Part shown: in pieces, positions 16,871-25,697 of the stretch
Layout: each line of letters starts with the position of its first letter
How positions within the stretch are numbered: position 1 is the first letter of the stretch
The notes under the pieces: generated by a model
Databases searched by the model: none
Told to the model about the DNA's origin: nothing
The model's input: only the letters and a program-made list of their open reading frames with translations
Translations under genes and position numbers: made by a program
Source: Candidatus Pseudobacter hemicellulosilyticus
Lineage (GTDB): Bacteria; Bacteroidota; Bacteroidia; Chitinophagales; Chitinophagaceae
Length of the DNA: 64,000 nucleotides
Reading direction: 5' to 3'
Assembly: GCA_029202545.1 (NCBI GenBank)
Contig: CP119311.1
Location: 868,001-932,000, forward strand

Positions 16871-16991
16871 CTAAACGTTAAGGGTTCATTTCTAAATGTT
16901 AAAATGTCATTAACACATATTTTAGGCCGGAAATCATGATGCAAATTTAATGTTTAGCCATTGAACAAAATAAGCTTTAACTAACCGTTAA
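16871..16991. promoter_or_regulatory. Three CTAAAYGTTAA-like direct repeats, candidate CarH operators
   Basis: CTAAACGTTAA (16871-16881) and CTAAATGTTAA (16892-16902) are 21 bp apart, that is, two helical turns. A third similar copy, CTAACCGTTAA, lies at 16981-16991, next to the regulator stop codon. A related TAAAATGT overlaps the second copy. They lie in the 182-bp gap upstream of the sigma gene, where the MerR/CarH regulator would be expected to bind. Confidence 0.5.
16942..16969 (-). promoter_or_regulatory. Candidate promoter of sigma factor/crt operon
   Basis: On the minus strand a perfect Bacteroidota -7 box TAAATTTG occurs at 16949-16942, with a TTTG at 16969-16966 upstream. The spacer of 16 bases is shorter than the usual 19-21, which lowers confidence. 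Transcription would start about 115 nt before the sigma gene ATG, with the CTAAAYGTTAA pair falling just downstream of the start site. Confidence 0.35.
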
Positions 16992-17001
16992 TGCGGGCGG
17001 T

Positions 17002-17883
17002 TTAGCAGCGGGTGGAAATGAATTGCTGTAATTCATCCATTGAATTGATTACTACCAGGTTACTATACTCGTGGGGGTCGCAGTCGCGGGCCATCTGGCC
17101 AGAGATCACCAGTGGGGTCTGGTGCAAACGCAGGACTGCCTGCTGCAGGAACTTATCGAGGTTGAAATTGCCGGTCACACCGGTCAGGTGGGTATATACA
17201 AAATCCGGTTTCTGGATATCCAGGAGGAAGTCCATATCATTCACGGGGACGCTGGCGCCCAGGTAAAGGACCTGCACACCTTTTCGCCTGAACATATAAT
17301 AAGCATACAGCAGTCCCAGTTCATGATACTCCCCTTCGGGCAGGAAAAGAACGGCTTTGGCGGGACTGCTCTTGGGGGGAATAAGGCTTTCGATGCCCGC
17401 TATGAGCTTCTGCCGGATCACGTTGCTGACCAGGTGCTCCTGGGCCGGGTTTATCTGGTTGGCCAGCCAGAGGATGCCGATCTTTTCCAGGAAAGGAAAG
17501 ACCAGCTGGCGGATAGCCGTATCAATACCATGCGTATGGATCGCTTCATTCAATACCCCCTCAAAAGCATGCATGTCCAGCTCCACCATATACTGCAGCA
17601 GTTCATTGACGCGGCGCTCCTGCTGGGCTTCCACATGCACCAGGGTCATCACCCGCTGACGCATCTCTTCCCCGCTCATTTTGTCAATATGCGAGATCTT
17701 GTACCCATACTTATTGAGCAGGGCGATGTTCAGCACAGCTTTCAGCTCATCCGTACTGTAATAGCGTATATTGGTATCCGTTCTCCTGGGCTTCAGGAAT
17801 GAATACCGCTGCTCCCAGATCCGGATGGTATGCGCCTTGATGCCGGAGAGGCTGGCCAGTTCTTTTATGGTGAAAGCATTCAA
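17002..17883 (-). CDS. MerR-type regulator with B12-binding domain (CarH/LitR-like photoreceptor)
   Basis: 293 residues. The N-terminal MerR helix-turn-helix is clear (FTIKELASLSGIKAHTIRIWEQRY). A helical cap domain carries the W-x9-EH signature (W139 ... E149 H150), and the C-terminal Rossmann domain has E-x-H-x-x-G (E185, H187, G190) with VLYLGASVP following. In CarH these residues hold adenosylcobalamin, so light breaks the Co-C bond and releases DNA. The adjacent sigma and crt genes support a light-relieved repressor of carotenoid synthesis. Whether B12 is bound here is inferred from retained motifs. Confidence 0.92.
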   Translation of the reverse strand: MNAFTIKELASLSGIKAHTIRIWEQRYSFLKPRRTDTNIRYYSTDELKAVLNIALLNKYGYKISHIDKMSGEEMRQRVMTLVHVEAQQERRVNELLQYMVELDMHAFEGVLNEAIHTHGIDTAIRQLVFPFLEKIGILWLANQINPAQEHLVSNVIRQKLIAGIESLIPPKSSPAKAVLFLPEGEYHELGLLYAYYMFRRKGVQVLYLGASVPVNDMDFLLDIQKPDFVYTHLTGVTGNFNLDKFLQQAVLRLHQTPLVISGQMARDCDPHEYSNLVVINSMDELQQFISTRC

Positions 17884-18038
17884 GGTTCGCTATTTATGTA
17901 TCAATATATACAAGTTCCGGGTTACAATTGTTTACCCTGTCCTTTAACCGGGCCAAACTGTACCCAGGCCTGCCTCATGCTGGGAAGAGCAGAAAAATAA
18001 ATTGGGGGAATGGCTGCCGGCGGCAGCAACAATACTTA

Positions 18039-18779
18039 CTACAGGCTGGGGTTCAGTAGCTTGCCGGAATCTGCCAGGGCTTTCACCGTGTTCATAATAA
18101 TGGGTGAGGTCCTGATGGCCTGCAGGTGCCGTTCATTGTGCAGATCCGTTCCCAGCAGATTGATATATTCTTTTTTGAGCAGGTATCTGGCCAGTTCCTG
18201 AACAGGTTTGCTGTAGTAGTTGGTAAGTGAAAGAAGGTTCAGCTGGAACAGGATACCCATGGATTTCAGCTCATCATACAGTCCTTTTTCCTCCAGCAGG
18301 TAGGTATACCGCTCGGGATGGGCCAACACCGGCTGGTAACCTTTGATCTGCAGCTGGAATAATATCCTGTTCACATCTATGGGCAGGGAAGCAAAAGAGA
18401 ACTCCACCAGCACCCAGTTGTCCCTGATGGTCAGCAGGGGCACATTTTTTTCCAGCAGGGAAATAAAATGTTCGTCAATATAATACTCAGCAGCAGCCCG
18501 CAGCGGCGGGCTGTTGGTGCCAGCCAGTGCGGCCTGCACGGTCTGGAGCTGCTGTTGAATAATGACCGCATCATTCTTATAAAGATCCCAGAAAATATGC
18601 GGCGTAGTGATCAGTTGACGGAACCCCAGCTCTTCCAGGCCTTTGATCAGTGTCCGGGAGCTTTCTATATCGGGAGATCCGTCATCAATGGCAGGCAGCA
18701 GATGTGAGTGCATATCGGTACCGATTGCACTCAGATCCACTGTTTCGCCGGTTGTTTTCTTTTTAAATATAGAGAACAT
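18039..18779 (-). CDS. Tyrosine-protein phosphatase, CpsB/YwqE-like PHP family
   Basis: 246 residues with PHP metal-binding motifs: DMHSHLLPAIDDGS (22-35), TTPH (to H61), AHPERY and the late GTDLHN. CpsB-type enzymes dephosphorylate the tyrosine tail of bacterial polysaccharide kinases. It is the last gene of the long polysaccharide operon, 21 bp after fcl, while the matching tyrosine kinase is near the operon front (43975-46359). The pair would cycle phosphorylation to control chain assembly and export. Confidence 0.92.
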   Translation of the reverse strand: MFSIFKKKTTGETVDLSAIGTDMHSHLLPAIDDGSPDIESSRTLIKGLEELGFRQLITTPHIFWDLYKNDAVIIQQQLQTVQAALAGTNSPPLRAAAEYYIDEHFISLLEKNVPLLTIRDNWVLVEFSFASLPIDVNRILFQLQIKGYQPVLAHPERYTYLLEEKGLYDELKSMGILFQLNLLSLTNYYSKPVQELARYLLKKEYINLLGTDLHNERHLQAIRTSPIIMNTVKALADSGKLLNPSL

Positions 18780-18800
18780 GCAGGTTCTTTACTATCTGTA

Positions 18801-19748
18801 TCAGGCAAGCGCTGCTGCCTGTTTGCTGAATTCGGCATACACTTTCTCAATACCTTCCCGTAGTGATATACGCGCCTGCCAGCCAAGGCCATGGAGCTTG
18901 CTTACATCCATCAGTTTCCTGGGCGTGCCATCAGGCTTACTGAGGTCATGCTGCAATTCACCCGTATATCCCACTACATCCCTGATAAGCAGGGCCAGGT
19001 CACGGATAGGAATATCCGTTCCGGTACCAATATTGACCAATCCTTCTTCATTGTACTGCTCCATCAGGTAAAAGCAGGCATCCGCCAGATCATCGGCATG
19101 CAGGAACTCACGCAGCGGCTGTCCTGTTCCCCACATGATCACAGCAGGCTCATTGTTTACTTTGGCCTCATGGAACTTGCGGATCAGCGCAGGCAGCACA
19201 TGTGATTTGTTAAGGTCATAATTGTCATTGGGACCGTAGAGGTTGGTAGGCATTACGGAAATGAAATTACAACCATACTGCGCCCGATAGGCATCACACA
19301 TCTTAATACCGGCTATCTTGGCAATGGCATAAGGCTCATTGGTAGGTTCCAGCAACCCGGTCAGCAGGTATTCCTCTTTAAGCGGTTGCGGCGCCAGTTT
19401 GGGATAAATACAGGAAGAGCCAAGGAACATGAGCTTTGTCACCTTGTTCAGGTAAGCCGCATGGATCACATTGCTCTGGATCATCATATTCTCATAAATG
19501 AAATCCGCCCTGTAGGTATTATTGGCCAGGATGCCTCCTACTTTGGCTGCTGCCAGGAAAACATAATCCGGTTTTTCTGCTGCAAAGAATTCGTTAACAG
19601 CCTGCTGGTTCCGGAGGTCAAGTTCTGCGGAGGTGCGCAGCAGCAGGTTGGAAAACCCCTCCTGCTGCAGCTTACGCACAATGGCAGAACCAACCATACC
19701 CCGATGACCGGCTACATATATCTTATCGGTTTTGTTCATATGCGGCAT
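18801..19748 (-). CDS. fcl: GDP-L-fucose synthase
   Basis: 315 residues, an extended short-chain dehydrogenase with the N-terminal NADP motif VAGHRGMVGSAIV, the GSSCIYP loop and a YAIAK catalytic pair. It performs the epimerisation and reduction converting GDP-4-keto-6-deoxy-mannose to GDP-L-fucose. It follows gmd by 5 bp, so both steps of the pathway are coupled. The product can feed the alpha-1,2-fucosyltransferase-like enzyme at 37038-37910. Confidence 0.96.
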   Translation of the reverse strand: MPHMNKTDKIYVAGHRGMVGSAIVRKLQQEGFSNLLLRTSAELDLRNQQAVNEFFAAEKPDYVFLAAAKVGGILANNTYRADFIYENMMIQSNVIHAAYLNKVTKLMFLGSSCIYPKLAPQPLKEEYLLTGLLEPTNEPYAIAKIAGIKMCDAYRAQYGCNFISVMPTNLYGPNDNYDLNKSHVLPALIRKFHEAKVNNEPAVIMWGTGQPLREFLHADDLADACFYLMEQYNEEGLVNIGTGTDIPIRDLALLIRDVVGYTGELQHDLSKPDGTPRKLMDVSKLHGLGWQARISLREGIEKVYAEFSKQAAALA

Positions 19749-19753
19749 TGATA

Positions 19754-20869
19754 TTATTCAAACTGATTTTTAACGTAATAACCTGCGTCTTTCAGTAAAC
19801 GGTCTTTCTTGAACAGGTCAACGTCGTTTTCCATCATCTCCTTAACAAGTCCGGCCAGGTCATAGTTCGGTTTCCAGTTTAATTTGGTCTGGGCCTTGGT
19901 AGGATCACCGATCAGCAGTTCCACTTCCGTGGGACGGAAATAGCGGGGATCAACAGCCACTACCTCTTTACCGATAGCTACCTGGTATTCAGGATTGTTG
20001 CAGGCGGTGACCACAGCCACTTCCTTCTCGTCCTTGCCTTTGAATTCCAGTTCTATGCCTACTTCTGCAAAAGCCAGCCGTACAAACTCCCGTACACGGG
20101 TGGTAACGCCGGTAGCAATTACATAATCTTCCGGTTCCGGCTGTTGCAGGATCCGCCACATAGCCTCTACATAATCTTTGGCATGGCCCCAGTCGCGCTG
20201 AGCATCCAGGTTACCCAGGAACACCTTATCCTGCAATCCCAGTGCAATTTTGGCTACCGCACGGGTGATCTTACGGGTAACAAAGGTTTCTCCGCGCAAT
20301 GGTGATTCATGGTTGAAGAGAATACCGTTCACTGCAAACATTTTGTACGCCTCGCGGTAGTTAACGGTTATCCAGTAACCGTAGAGTTTGGCAACGGCAT
20401 AGGGAGAGCGGGGATAGAATGGCGTGGTTTCAGACTGGGGAACAGCCTGTACCAGACCGTACAGCTCCGAAGTGGAAGCCTGGTAGATCTTTGTCTTTTG
20501 GGTCAATCCCAGCAGCCTTACCGCCTCAAGTATACGCAGGGTGCCGATGCCATCAGCATTGGCAGTATATTCAGGAGTTTCAAAGCTTACATGTACGTGA
20601 CTCATGGCAGCCAGATTATAGATCTCATCGGGCTGTGTTTCCTGGATGATGCGGATCAGGTTGGTTGAATCCGTCAGATCACCGTAGTGCAGTTTCAGCT
20701 GAACATTCTTTTCATGCGGGTCCTGGTACAGATGGTCAATCCTTTCGGTATTGAATAGAGAGCTTCTTCTCTTGATACCGTGTACGATATACCCTTTCTT
20801 CAGAAGCAGGTCGGCTAAATAAGCGCCGTCCTGCCCGGTAATGCCTGTAATGAGTGCTACTTTTGCCAT
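19754..20869 (-). CDS. gmd: GDP-mannose 4,6-dehydratase
   Basis: 371 residues with the glycine-rich motif GITGQDGAYLADLLL, the RRSSLFNTERIDHLY segment typical of the family, STSELYG and a YAVAKLYGYW catalytic stretch. It converts GDP-mannose to GDP-4-keto-6-deoxymannose, the first committed step to GDP-L-fucose. It lies between a glycosyltransferase gene (7 bp upstream) and fcl. Confidence 0.97.
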   Translation of the reverse strand: MAKVALITGITGQDGAYLADLLLKKGYIVHGIKRRSSLFNTERIDHLYQDPHEKNVQLKLHYGDLTDSTNLIRIIQETQPDEIYNLAAMSHVHVSFETPEYTANADGIGTLRILEAVRLLGLTQKTKIYQASTSELYGLVQAVPQSETTPFYPRSPYAVAKLYGYWITVNYREAYKMFAVNGILFNHESPLRGETFVTRKITRAVAKIALGLQDKVFLGNLDAQRDWGHAKDYVEAMWRILQQPEPEDYVIATGVTTRVREFVRLAFAEVGIELEFKGKDEKEVAVVTACNNPEYQVAIGKEVVAVDPRYFRPTEVELLIGDPTKAQTKLNWKPNYDLAGLVKEMMENDVDLFKKDRLLKDAGYYVKNQFE

Positions 20870-20876
20870 GGTTGGT

Positions 20877-21623
20877 TTATCTGTTTATGAATTGAAATAT
20901 TTTACGTAAGGGTTTAAGCCAGAGTGTAAAGAAATAAGGTTGCAGCCCGTTCATTTCCCAGGCCCTGCGGTCTTCCTGATTTGCCTTGAGCCTGTTCTTC
21001 AGTGAAGCATTGCTCATGCCGCCAGCTCTCATTTTCACCAGCACTTCCTGCACATAACCAGCAGTAGCGCCATGTTTCAGCAGCATACGCAGCATCAGCT
21101 CATAGTCTGCCGCAGAGCGGAGGGACAGGTCAAAAAGCCCCGCTTTATCATATACCTGCCGCCGTACAAAAAAAGTAGGATGTGGCGGCATCCAGCCGTA
21201 ATAAAAGGAGCGCGGCCTGAAACCTCCGCTTTTCCAGGTACGGGTCACCACCTGCACATTGTCCTGCTGCACGTATTGCAGGTCTCCGTATACCGTATCA
21301 ACGGCTGGATCGCTGAAAAGGGCCATCACCCTGGACAGCACCTGCGGATGGTTATAGAAATCGTCCGAATTGAGTATCCCGATCACCTCACCGGTGGCTA
21401 CCTGCACACCTTTGTTCATGGCGTCATAGATGCCTTTATCCTTTTCAGAGATCACCTTGCTCACGTGGGGGAATTCACGCACAATGTCCAGGGTATTGTC
21501 TTTGGACAGACCATCAATAATAATATGCTCTATATCTGCATAGTCCTGCCCGGCTACACTTTTCAGTGTATCCCTCACCGTAACAGCACTGTTATAGGTG
21601 GCGGTAATAATGGAGATCTTCAT
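20877..21623 (-). CDS. Family 2 glycosyltransferase (WcaE-like)
   Basis: 248 residues of GT-A fold: MKISIITATYNSAVTVRD at the N-terminus, IIDGLSKDNTLDIV and the metal-binding LNSDD. The strong start at 21623 overlaps the wcaF-like stop in an ATGA arrangement; a longer frame extending to 21764 would add unrelated residues inside the upstream gene. It resembles colanic acid enzymes of the WcaE type. The sugar donor cannot be assigned. Confidence 0.9.
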   Translation of the reverse strand: MKISIITATYNSAVTVRDTLKSVAGQDYADIEHIIIDGLSKDNTLDIVREFPHVSKVISEKDKGIYDAMNKGVQVATGEVIGILNSDDFYNHPQVLSRVMALFSDPAVDTVYGDLQYVQQDNVQVVTRTWKSGGFRPRSFYYGWMPPHPTFFVRRQVYDKAGLFDLSLRSAADYELMLRMLLKHGATAGYVQEVLVKMRAGGMSNASLKNRLKANQEDRRAWEMNGLQPYFFTLWLKPLRKIFQFINR

Positions 21624-22195
21624 GGGTGTGGGGTGGTTTTGATAATTCGCTCCCGTATGGGCTGAGCCGGGTTCCCTTTGTAAACGGTATAAGGCTGGAG
21701 CGTGCCGCTGCAAACGGACATGGCCGACAATACCGCATGTGTCTCTGCCCTGACGCCCGGGCATACCAGTGCAAGGGCGCCTATCCAGACGCCATCTTCC
21801 AGGGTAATGCCATCAACCATCAGGTCAAAGCTGGTGCTGGTATAATCATGATTGCCTGTCAGCAGCATGGCGCCCTGTGATATACAGACACTGCGGCCAA
21901 TAACAACAGGCGCCAGGTTATCGATCCAGACCTTTTCCCCGATCCAGGAATGATCGCCTACAGTAAGCTTCCAGGGATACTTGATATTGATGCCTGGTTT
22001 CAGCACCACCCCGGTGCCCAGCCTGGCGCCAAACCATTTCAGCAGTATTCTTTTCAGCCCCGAAGAAGGATTCAGGGGATTGATAAAGAACAGCACATTT
22101 ACAAAATACCAGCAAAGTTGCCTGATGCGGGAAGCACCAATTTCCTTGCTGTACCAGTCATTGTTATACGTGGAAAAATCGGCTGACGGCCTCAT
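21620..22195 (-). CDS. WcaF-like hexapeptide-repeat O-acetyltransferase
   Basis: 191 residues with the left-handed helix repeats (IKYPWKLTVGDHSWIGEKVWI, VVIGRSVCISQGAMLLTGNHD, VWIGALALVCPGV) and an N-terminal region resembling colanic acid WcaF. The start at 22195 forms an ATGA overlap with the preceding glycosyltransferase stop. It likely O-acetylates a sugar of the exopolysaccharide using acetyl-CoA in the cytoplasm. Confidence 0.88.
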   Translation of the reverse strand: MRPSADFSTYNNDWYSKEIGASRIRQLCWYFVNVLFFINPLNPSSGLKRILLKWFGARLGTGVVLKPGINIKYPWKLTVGDHSWIGEKVWIDNLAPVVIGRSVCISQGAMLLTGNHDYTSTSFDLMVDGITLEDGVWIGALALVCPGVRAETHAVLSAMSVCSGTLQPYTVYKGNPAQPIRERIIKTTPHP

Positions 22196-23349
22196 TGAAA
22201 CAAAATACGGTATTTGGAAATAATGTCTACACTCTCTAAAAAATGCCGGCTGAAAGCCAGTGCGCCGGCTGACCACTCCCGGTATTCCTGCTGATCCATG
22301 GCCAGCATTTCCCGGATAGCCTGCAGGTATTGCTCCGGCAATTTAAGCGGGATCTCCCAACCGGCTTTCCGGGCAGCCAGTCCGGACCAGGGTGTTTTAT
22401 CGCTGATCAGCACGGGCGTACCCGAGGACAATGCTTCAAAAATAGCATGCCCAAAATTTTCACCAAGGGTGGGTAATACAAACAGGTGATACTGATGCAG
22501 GGTGCCAAATACCAGGTTATGGGGCAGCGGCCCCCTGAAGGTAACCGTTATATTACCCGGCAGTCCCGCTGCTGTCTGTCTGCATTTTCTCTCATACTCC
22601 GGATCTTCTGCTTCCCCATATACATCCAGGCTCAGGCTGCCCTGCAGGCTATGCTGCCGTAATAACTCCAGCAGCAGGTGCAGGTTCTTCTTGGCATGCA
22701 GCCTGGAGATGAAGACCAGCCTGAGGGTATCTTTTTCCTTTTCCCGCAGGGTAAGCGGGTCCGGATCCGTATTGGGAATATTCTCTGCCAGCACTACCTG
22801 TTTAGAGCGCCGGAAATAACGCTTCACATCTTTTTGCTCCTGTGCGTCCGTAGCATGGAAGACCATTTTACCGGGCCAGCCGCTGAGCCAGAAGGTGCGC
22901 AGGAAAATTGTTTTTTTGACGCTCTTGCGCATGAGGGCGCCTGCATGCAGCATACCCCGCGGAGCCAGCACCACCCTGCCGCCAAAGCGCATGCGCTGCA
23001 ACACCCATAAAGGCATCAGCGTATACAGCAGGGAAAACATACTGTTGAAGTAAATGACATCCGGCTGCACCTCATGCATGATCTTCCGGACCGTACCGGG
23101 ATTCATGGTATTGCGGTAGAGGTACCGGATCTTTTCTCCATCATTGCCATCCACCCAGTCTGTGGTGGAAATACCCGCATAGGGCTGGGTATCTCCCAGG
23201 TCCCTGTCTGAGGTAACCACGTAGAACTGGTACTGGTGTCCAAGCATTTTAGCAATGTTATGGCAGGACTGTACAGGCCCCCCGGCTTTAAAAGCGGGAT
23301 AGTACCAGTCTGCAAACAGCAGGATCTTTCTTTTAGGTGTGTTTGTCAA
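22192..23349 (-). CDS. Family 4 glycosyltransferase
   Basis: 385 residues of GT-B fold. The N-terminal domain begins KILLFADWYYPAFKAGGPVQ, and the C-terminal nucleotide-sugar domain shows LRLVFISRLHAKKNL and an E-x7-E-type motif in PTLGENFGHAIFEALSSG. It overlaps the upstream glycosyltransferase gene by 17 bp and the downstream acetyltransferase by 4 bp. It is one sugar-adding enzyme of the repeat-unit assembly; donor and acceptor are unknown. Confidence 0.9.
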   Translation of the reverse strand: MTNTPKRKILLFADWYYPAFKAGGPVQSCHNIAKMLGHQYQFYVVTSDRDLGDTQPYAGISTTDWVDGNDGEKIRYLYRNTMNPGTVRKIMHEVQPDVIYFNSMFSLLYTLMPLWVLQRMRFGGRVVLAPRGMLHAGALMRKSVKKTIFLRTFWLSGWPGKMVFHATDAQEQKDVKRYFRRSKQVVLAENIPNTDPDPLTLREKEKDTLRLVFISRLHAKKNLHLLLELLRQHSLQGSLSLDVYGEAEDPEYERKCRQTAAGLPGNITVTFRGPLPHNLVFGTLHQYHLFVLPTLGENFGHAIFEALSSGTPVLISDKTPWSGLAARKAGWEIPLKLPEQYLQAIREMLAMDQQEYREWSAGALAFSRHFLESVDIISKYRILFQ

Positions 23350-24412
23350 CGAAAACAGATTTTAAGGCAGCCGCCCAGCTGTCATGTGTAATGCGGGCTG
23401 ATAGCTGCCGGCTGAAATCTCCCATGGCAATCCTTTGCGCTGTGGAGGTTTTCATCAGCTGGTGCAGCTTCTCCCGGAAGTCCTCATAGGACGGGCTTTT
23501 GAACTGGTATCCGTTGCGACCATTTTCCAGGAAGGTAACACCTGCCGCAACAGTATCAGAAAGTAGTAAAGGCAATCCGGCTGCGGCTGCTTCCTGCACT
23601 ACTACCCCCCAATGCTCATGATGGCTGGGCAGGCAGAAGATACTGGCCCCGGCATAACGTTGCTTCACAGCTGCCGGCTGCAGGAAAGGTATGAAACTTA
23701 TGGCTGGAACCTTGCCGAAGTTTGCCTCCAATTCCTGCTTGAGCGGTCCCTGGCCAACCAGGGTCAGCCTCCAGTGTCCGAGCGCCGGATCAAGGTTCAG
23801 TATTTCTGTAAAGGCCTTCAGGAGCCAGTCAGGCCGTTTATACCCAACCATCCTCCCGGTATATAATATCTCAGGGGCTTCCGCCGGCAGGGTACTGGGA
23901 ATAATATCCTTTGTATCTGCGCAGTACAGGCCGCTGATCAGCTGCTTCTTTGAAAAGCCAAGGCGCCGGCCAAAAGTATATTGCGGCGGACCGGTCACCC
24001 ACAAATGCGTGCAATAGGGTTTAATCAGCAATGGCGCCAGCAGGGCGGCCATCCATTGCCTGGGAGAACCCAGCCAGGGATTATCCAGCCCCATCACCAC
24101 AGGCAGCTTTTTTTTCCAGGCTGCGGTGATGGATTTATACACCGGATCACCCCAGCCTGCCACATAGATCAGGTCAGGCCTGATGGTTTCCATCATGGCC
24201 GGCTGAAAAGAGGATTTACCTATAAAGCTGATCCTGTTATCCTGGAACACATGCTCATAGGGAGCATCCTGGTCTGATTCATAGTGTACTACCCATGCCC
24301 GGGAGCCTGCAGGACAGGTGTCCAGCAAATGCCGGATACATTGCAGGAAATAGTCCGGCAATCGGGTATATAAGAAAAGGAAATGGTTCGGGTCTCCGGT
24401 ATTGTATGCCAT
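23333..24412 (-). CDS. Family 4 glycosyltransferase
   Basis: 359 residues. The C-terminal half is a GT-B nucleotide-sugar binding domain with EILYTGRMVGYKRPDWLL, LTLVGQGPLKQEL and the acidic motif HEHWGVVVQEAAAAGLPLL. The N-terminal half is less typical. It lies 19 bp after the Wzy-like polymerase gene and overlaps the next glycosyltransferase by 17 bp. The donor sugar is not readable from sequence. Confidence 0.88.
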   Translation of the reverse strand: MAYNTGDPNHFLFLYTRLPDYFLQCIRHLLDTCPAGSRAWVVHYESDQDAPYEHVFQDNRISFIGKSSFQPAMMETIRPDLIYVAGWGDPVYKSITAAWKKKLPVVMGLDNPWLGSPRQWMAALLAPLLIKPYCTHLWVTGPPQYTFGRRLGFSKKQLISGLYCADTKDIIPSTLPAEAPEILYTGRMVGYKRPDWLLKAFTEILNLDPALGHWRLTLVGQGPLKQELEANFGKVPAISFIPFLQPAAVKQRYAGASIFCLPSHHEHWGVVVQEAAAAGLPLLLSDTVAAGVTFLENGRNGYQFKSPSYEDFREKLHQLMKTSTAQRIAMGDFSRQLSARITHDSWAAALKSVFVDKHT

Positions 24413-24431
24413 AGAAAGAAATTAATGCCTG

Positions 24432-25697
24432 TCAGTTTTCCGCTAATGCCGGTTCTTCGTCTCTTTCGGCCTTCTCTGAATGATGACGGTTTTTGTATTC
24501 AACAAAGTTGATGCAAAGCATTGCGAAAAAGAAAGGAGTGCCGTAGTCTATTATACCTCCAAGTTTGAATGTCTTACACAGAAAATGGCTGAAGCAGGCC
24601 AGTGAGATGCTCCTGTATACGCCATCGTTGAACAGGATGATCCGGCGCACCAGGCTGACAATATAAAGGATCAGTCCTACCACCCCAAATTCAGACAGGA
24701 TGCGGATGGTCAGGGAGTGTCCTGATTTGGCATTGATCCCATAATACCAGTTCAGGCGGAAAATAGAGCCCTGGTAGTACCTGTCGTACGTTTGCTCATG
24801 TCCGCCGAGGCCGGCTCCGGAAAGAAAGTTATCCTTGGCATTCTGCTCTGCCACCATCAGGTTGGAGTACAGGGAGATGGTGGTGCCATTGGCCTCTACT
24901 GAAGAGGTCAGGACGGAAGTATTGCCCTGGAATACCTGCAGGGTATCATTGATCCGGTTGGAGAAATTCTCATTGAAATTCGGGAATACCACGAATATGA
25001 GATAATACATTACCGGCAGGCTGACGATAAAGTAGAACGGGTTGATATAGGCAAAGCTCACTACCAGCAGGAACACCATATAACCGGTAAGGTTAAAGGT
25101 CAGGAACAGCGCAGTGAGCATGATAAAGAAATAGGTCTTATACTCCCGGAGATGAAAGAAGGTGAAGATCAGCGCAGGCATCAGTAATGCGGCATAGTGC
25201 GAAGGCTCATAGGCAATAGAGTCCAGGCGTCCCGGCACCTGCACCAGCAGGTTGATCCCTACCAGGGAAAGGAAGAACTGTGCAATGCCAAAGATAGCTG
25301 AGTAATAGGCCAGCTTTACATATAACCGGAAGATACTTTTCCAGTCGCCCTCCTGTATGACCACAAAGTTTACGGAAAAGATGACGATGATGGAAAATAT
25401 CTGCTTCATGAATCCACCATAGTCAAGGTTCAGCAGGAAAATGGCGAACAGGCTGGAGAAAACAATATAGAGGAAGAAAACCCAGGGTGTAGCAGGCGAG
25501 TCCAGGATCCTCTTCATGTAAAACACGAAATAGCCGATACAGAATGTATAGCTGATAAAGTCAAAGTCGATCCCCGCCAGCCTGCTGGATGCGATCTCCT
25601 TGGTAAAGATACCCAATACCAGCAGCGCTTCAGGTATAGAATTGATATACACCTGGTCCCGGCCATAAGGTACTGTTCTGATTGTTCCTGCTATCAT
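24432..25697 (-). CDS. O-antigen polymerase-like (Wzy) membrane protein
   Basis: 421 residues with about ten membrane helices and one long periplasmic loop (around residues 230-320, with SNLMVAEQNAKDNFLSGAGLGG then RLNWYYG and KSGHSL), the topology of Wzy/O-antigen ligase family proteins. It would join lipid-linked repeat units in the periplasm. The start overlaps the stop of the upstream large secreted protein by an ATGA. A Wzy-like gene beside an ABC exporter is unusual; ligase or another role remains possible. Confidence 0.78.
   Translation of the reverse strand: MIAGTIRTVPYGRDQVYINSIPEALLVLGIFTKEIASSRLAGIDFDFISYTFCIGYFVFYMKRILDSPATPWVFFLYIVFSSLFAIFLLNLDYGGFMKQIFSIIVIFSVNFVVIQEGDWKSIFRLYVKLAYYSAIFGIAQFFLSLVGINLLVQVPGRLDSIAYEPSHYAALLMPALIFTFFHLREYKTYFFIMLTALFLTFNLTGYMVFLLVVSFAYINPFYFIVSLPVMYYLIFVVFPNFNENFSNRINDTLQVFQGNTSVLTSSVEANGTTISLYSNLMVAEQNAKDNFLSGAGLGGHEQTYDRYYQGSIFRLNWYYGINAKSGHSLTIRILSEFGVVGLILYIVSLVRRIILFNDGVYRSISLACFSHFLCKTFKLGGIIDYGTPFFFAMLCINFVEYKNRHHSEKAERDEEPALAEN

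Noticed and set aside
18013..18027. GCTGCC/GGCAGC palindrome after the CpsB stop, as terminator of the polysaccharide operon
   Set aside because: The stem is only 6 bp and the T-run lies about 16 bases beyond it, too far for a convincing intrinsic terminator.
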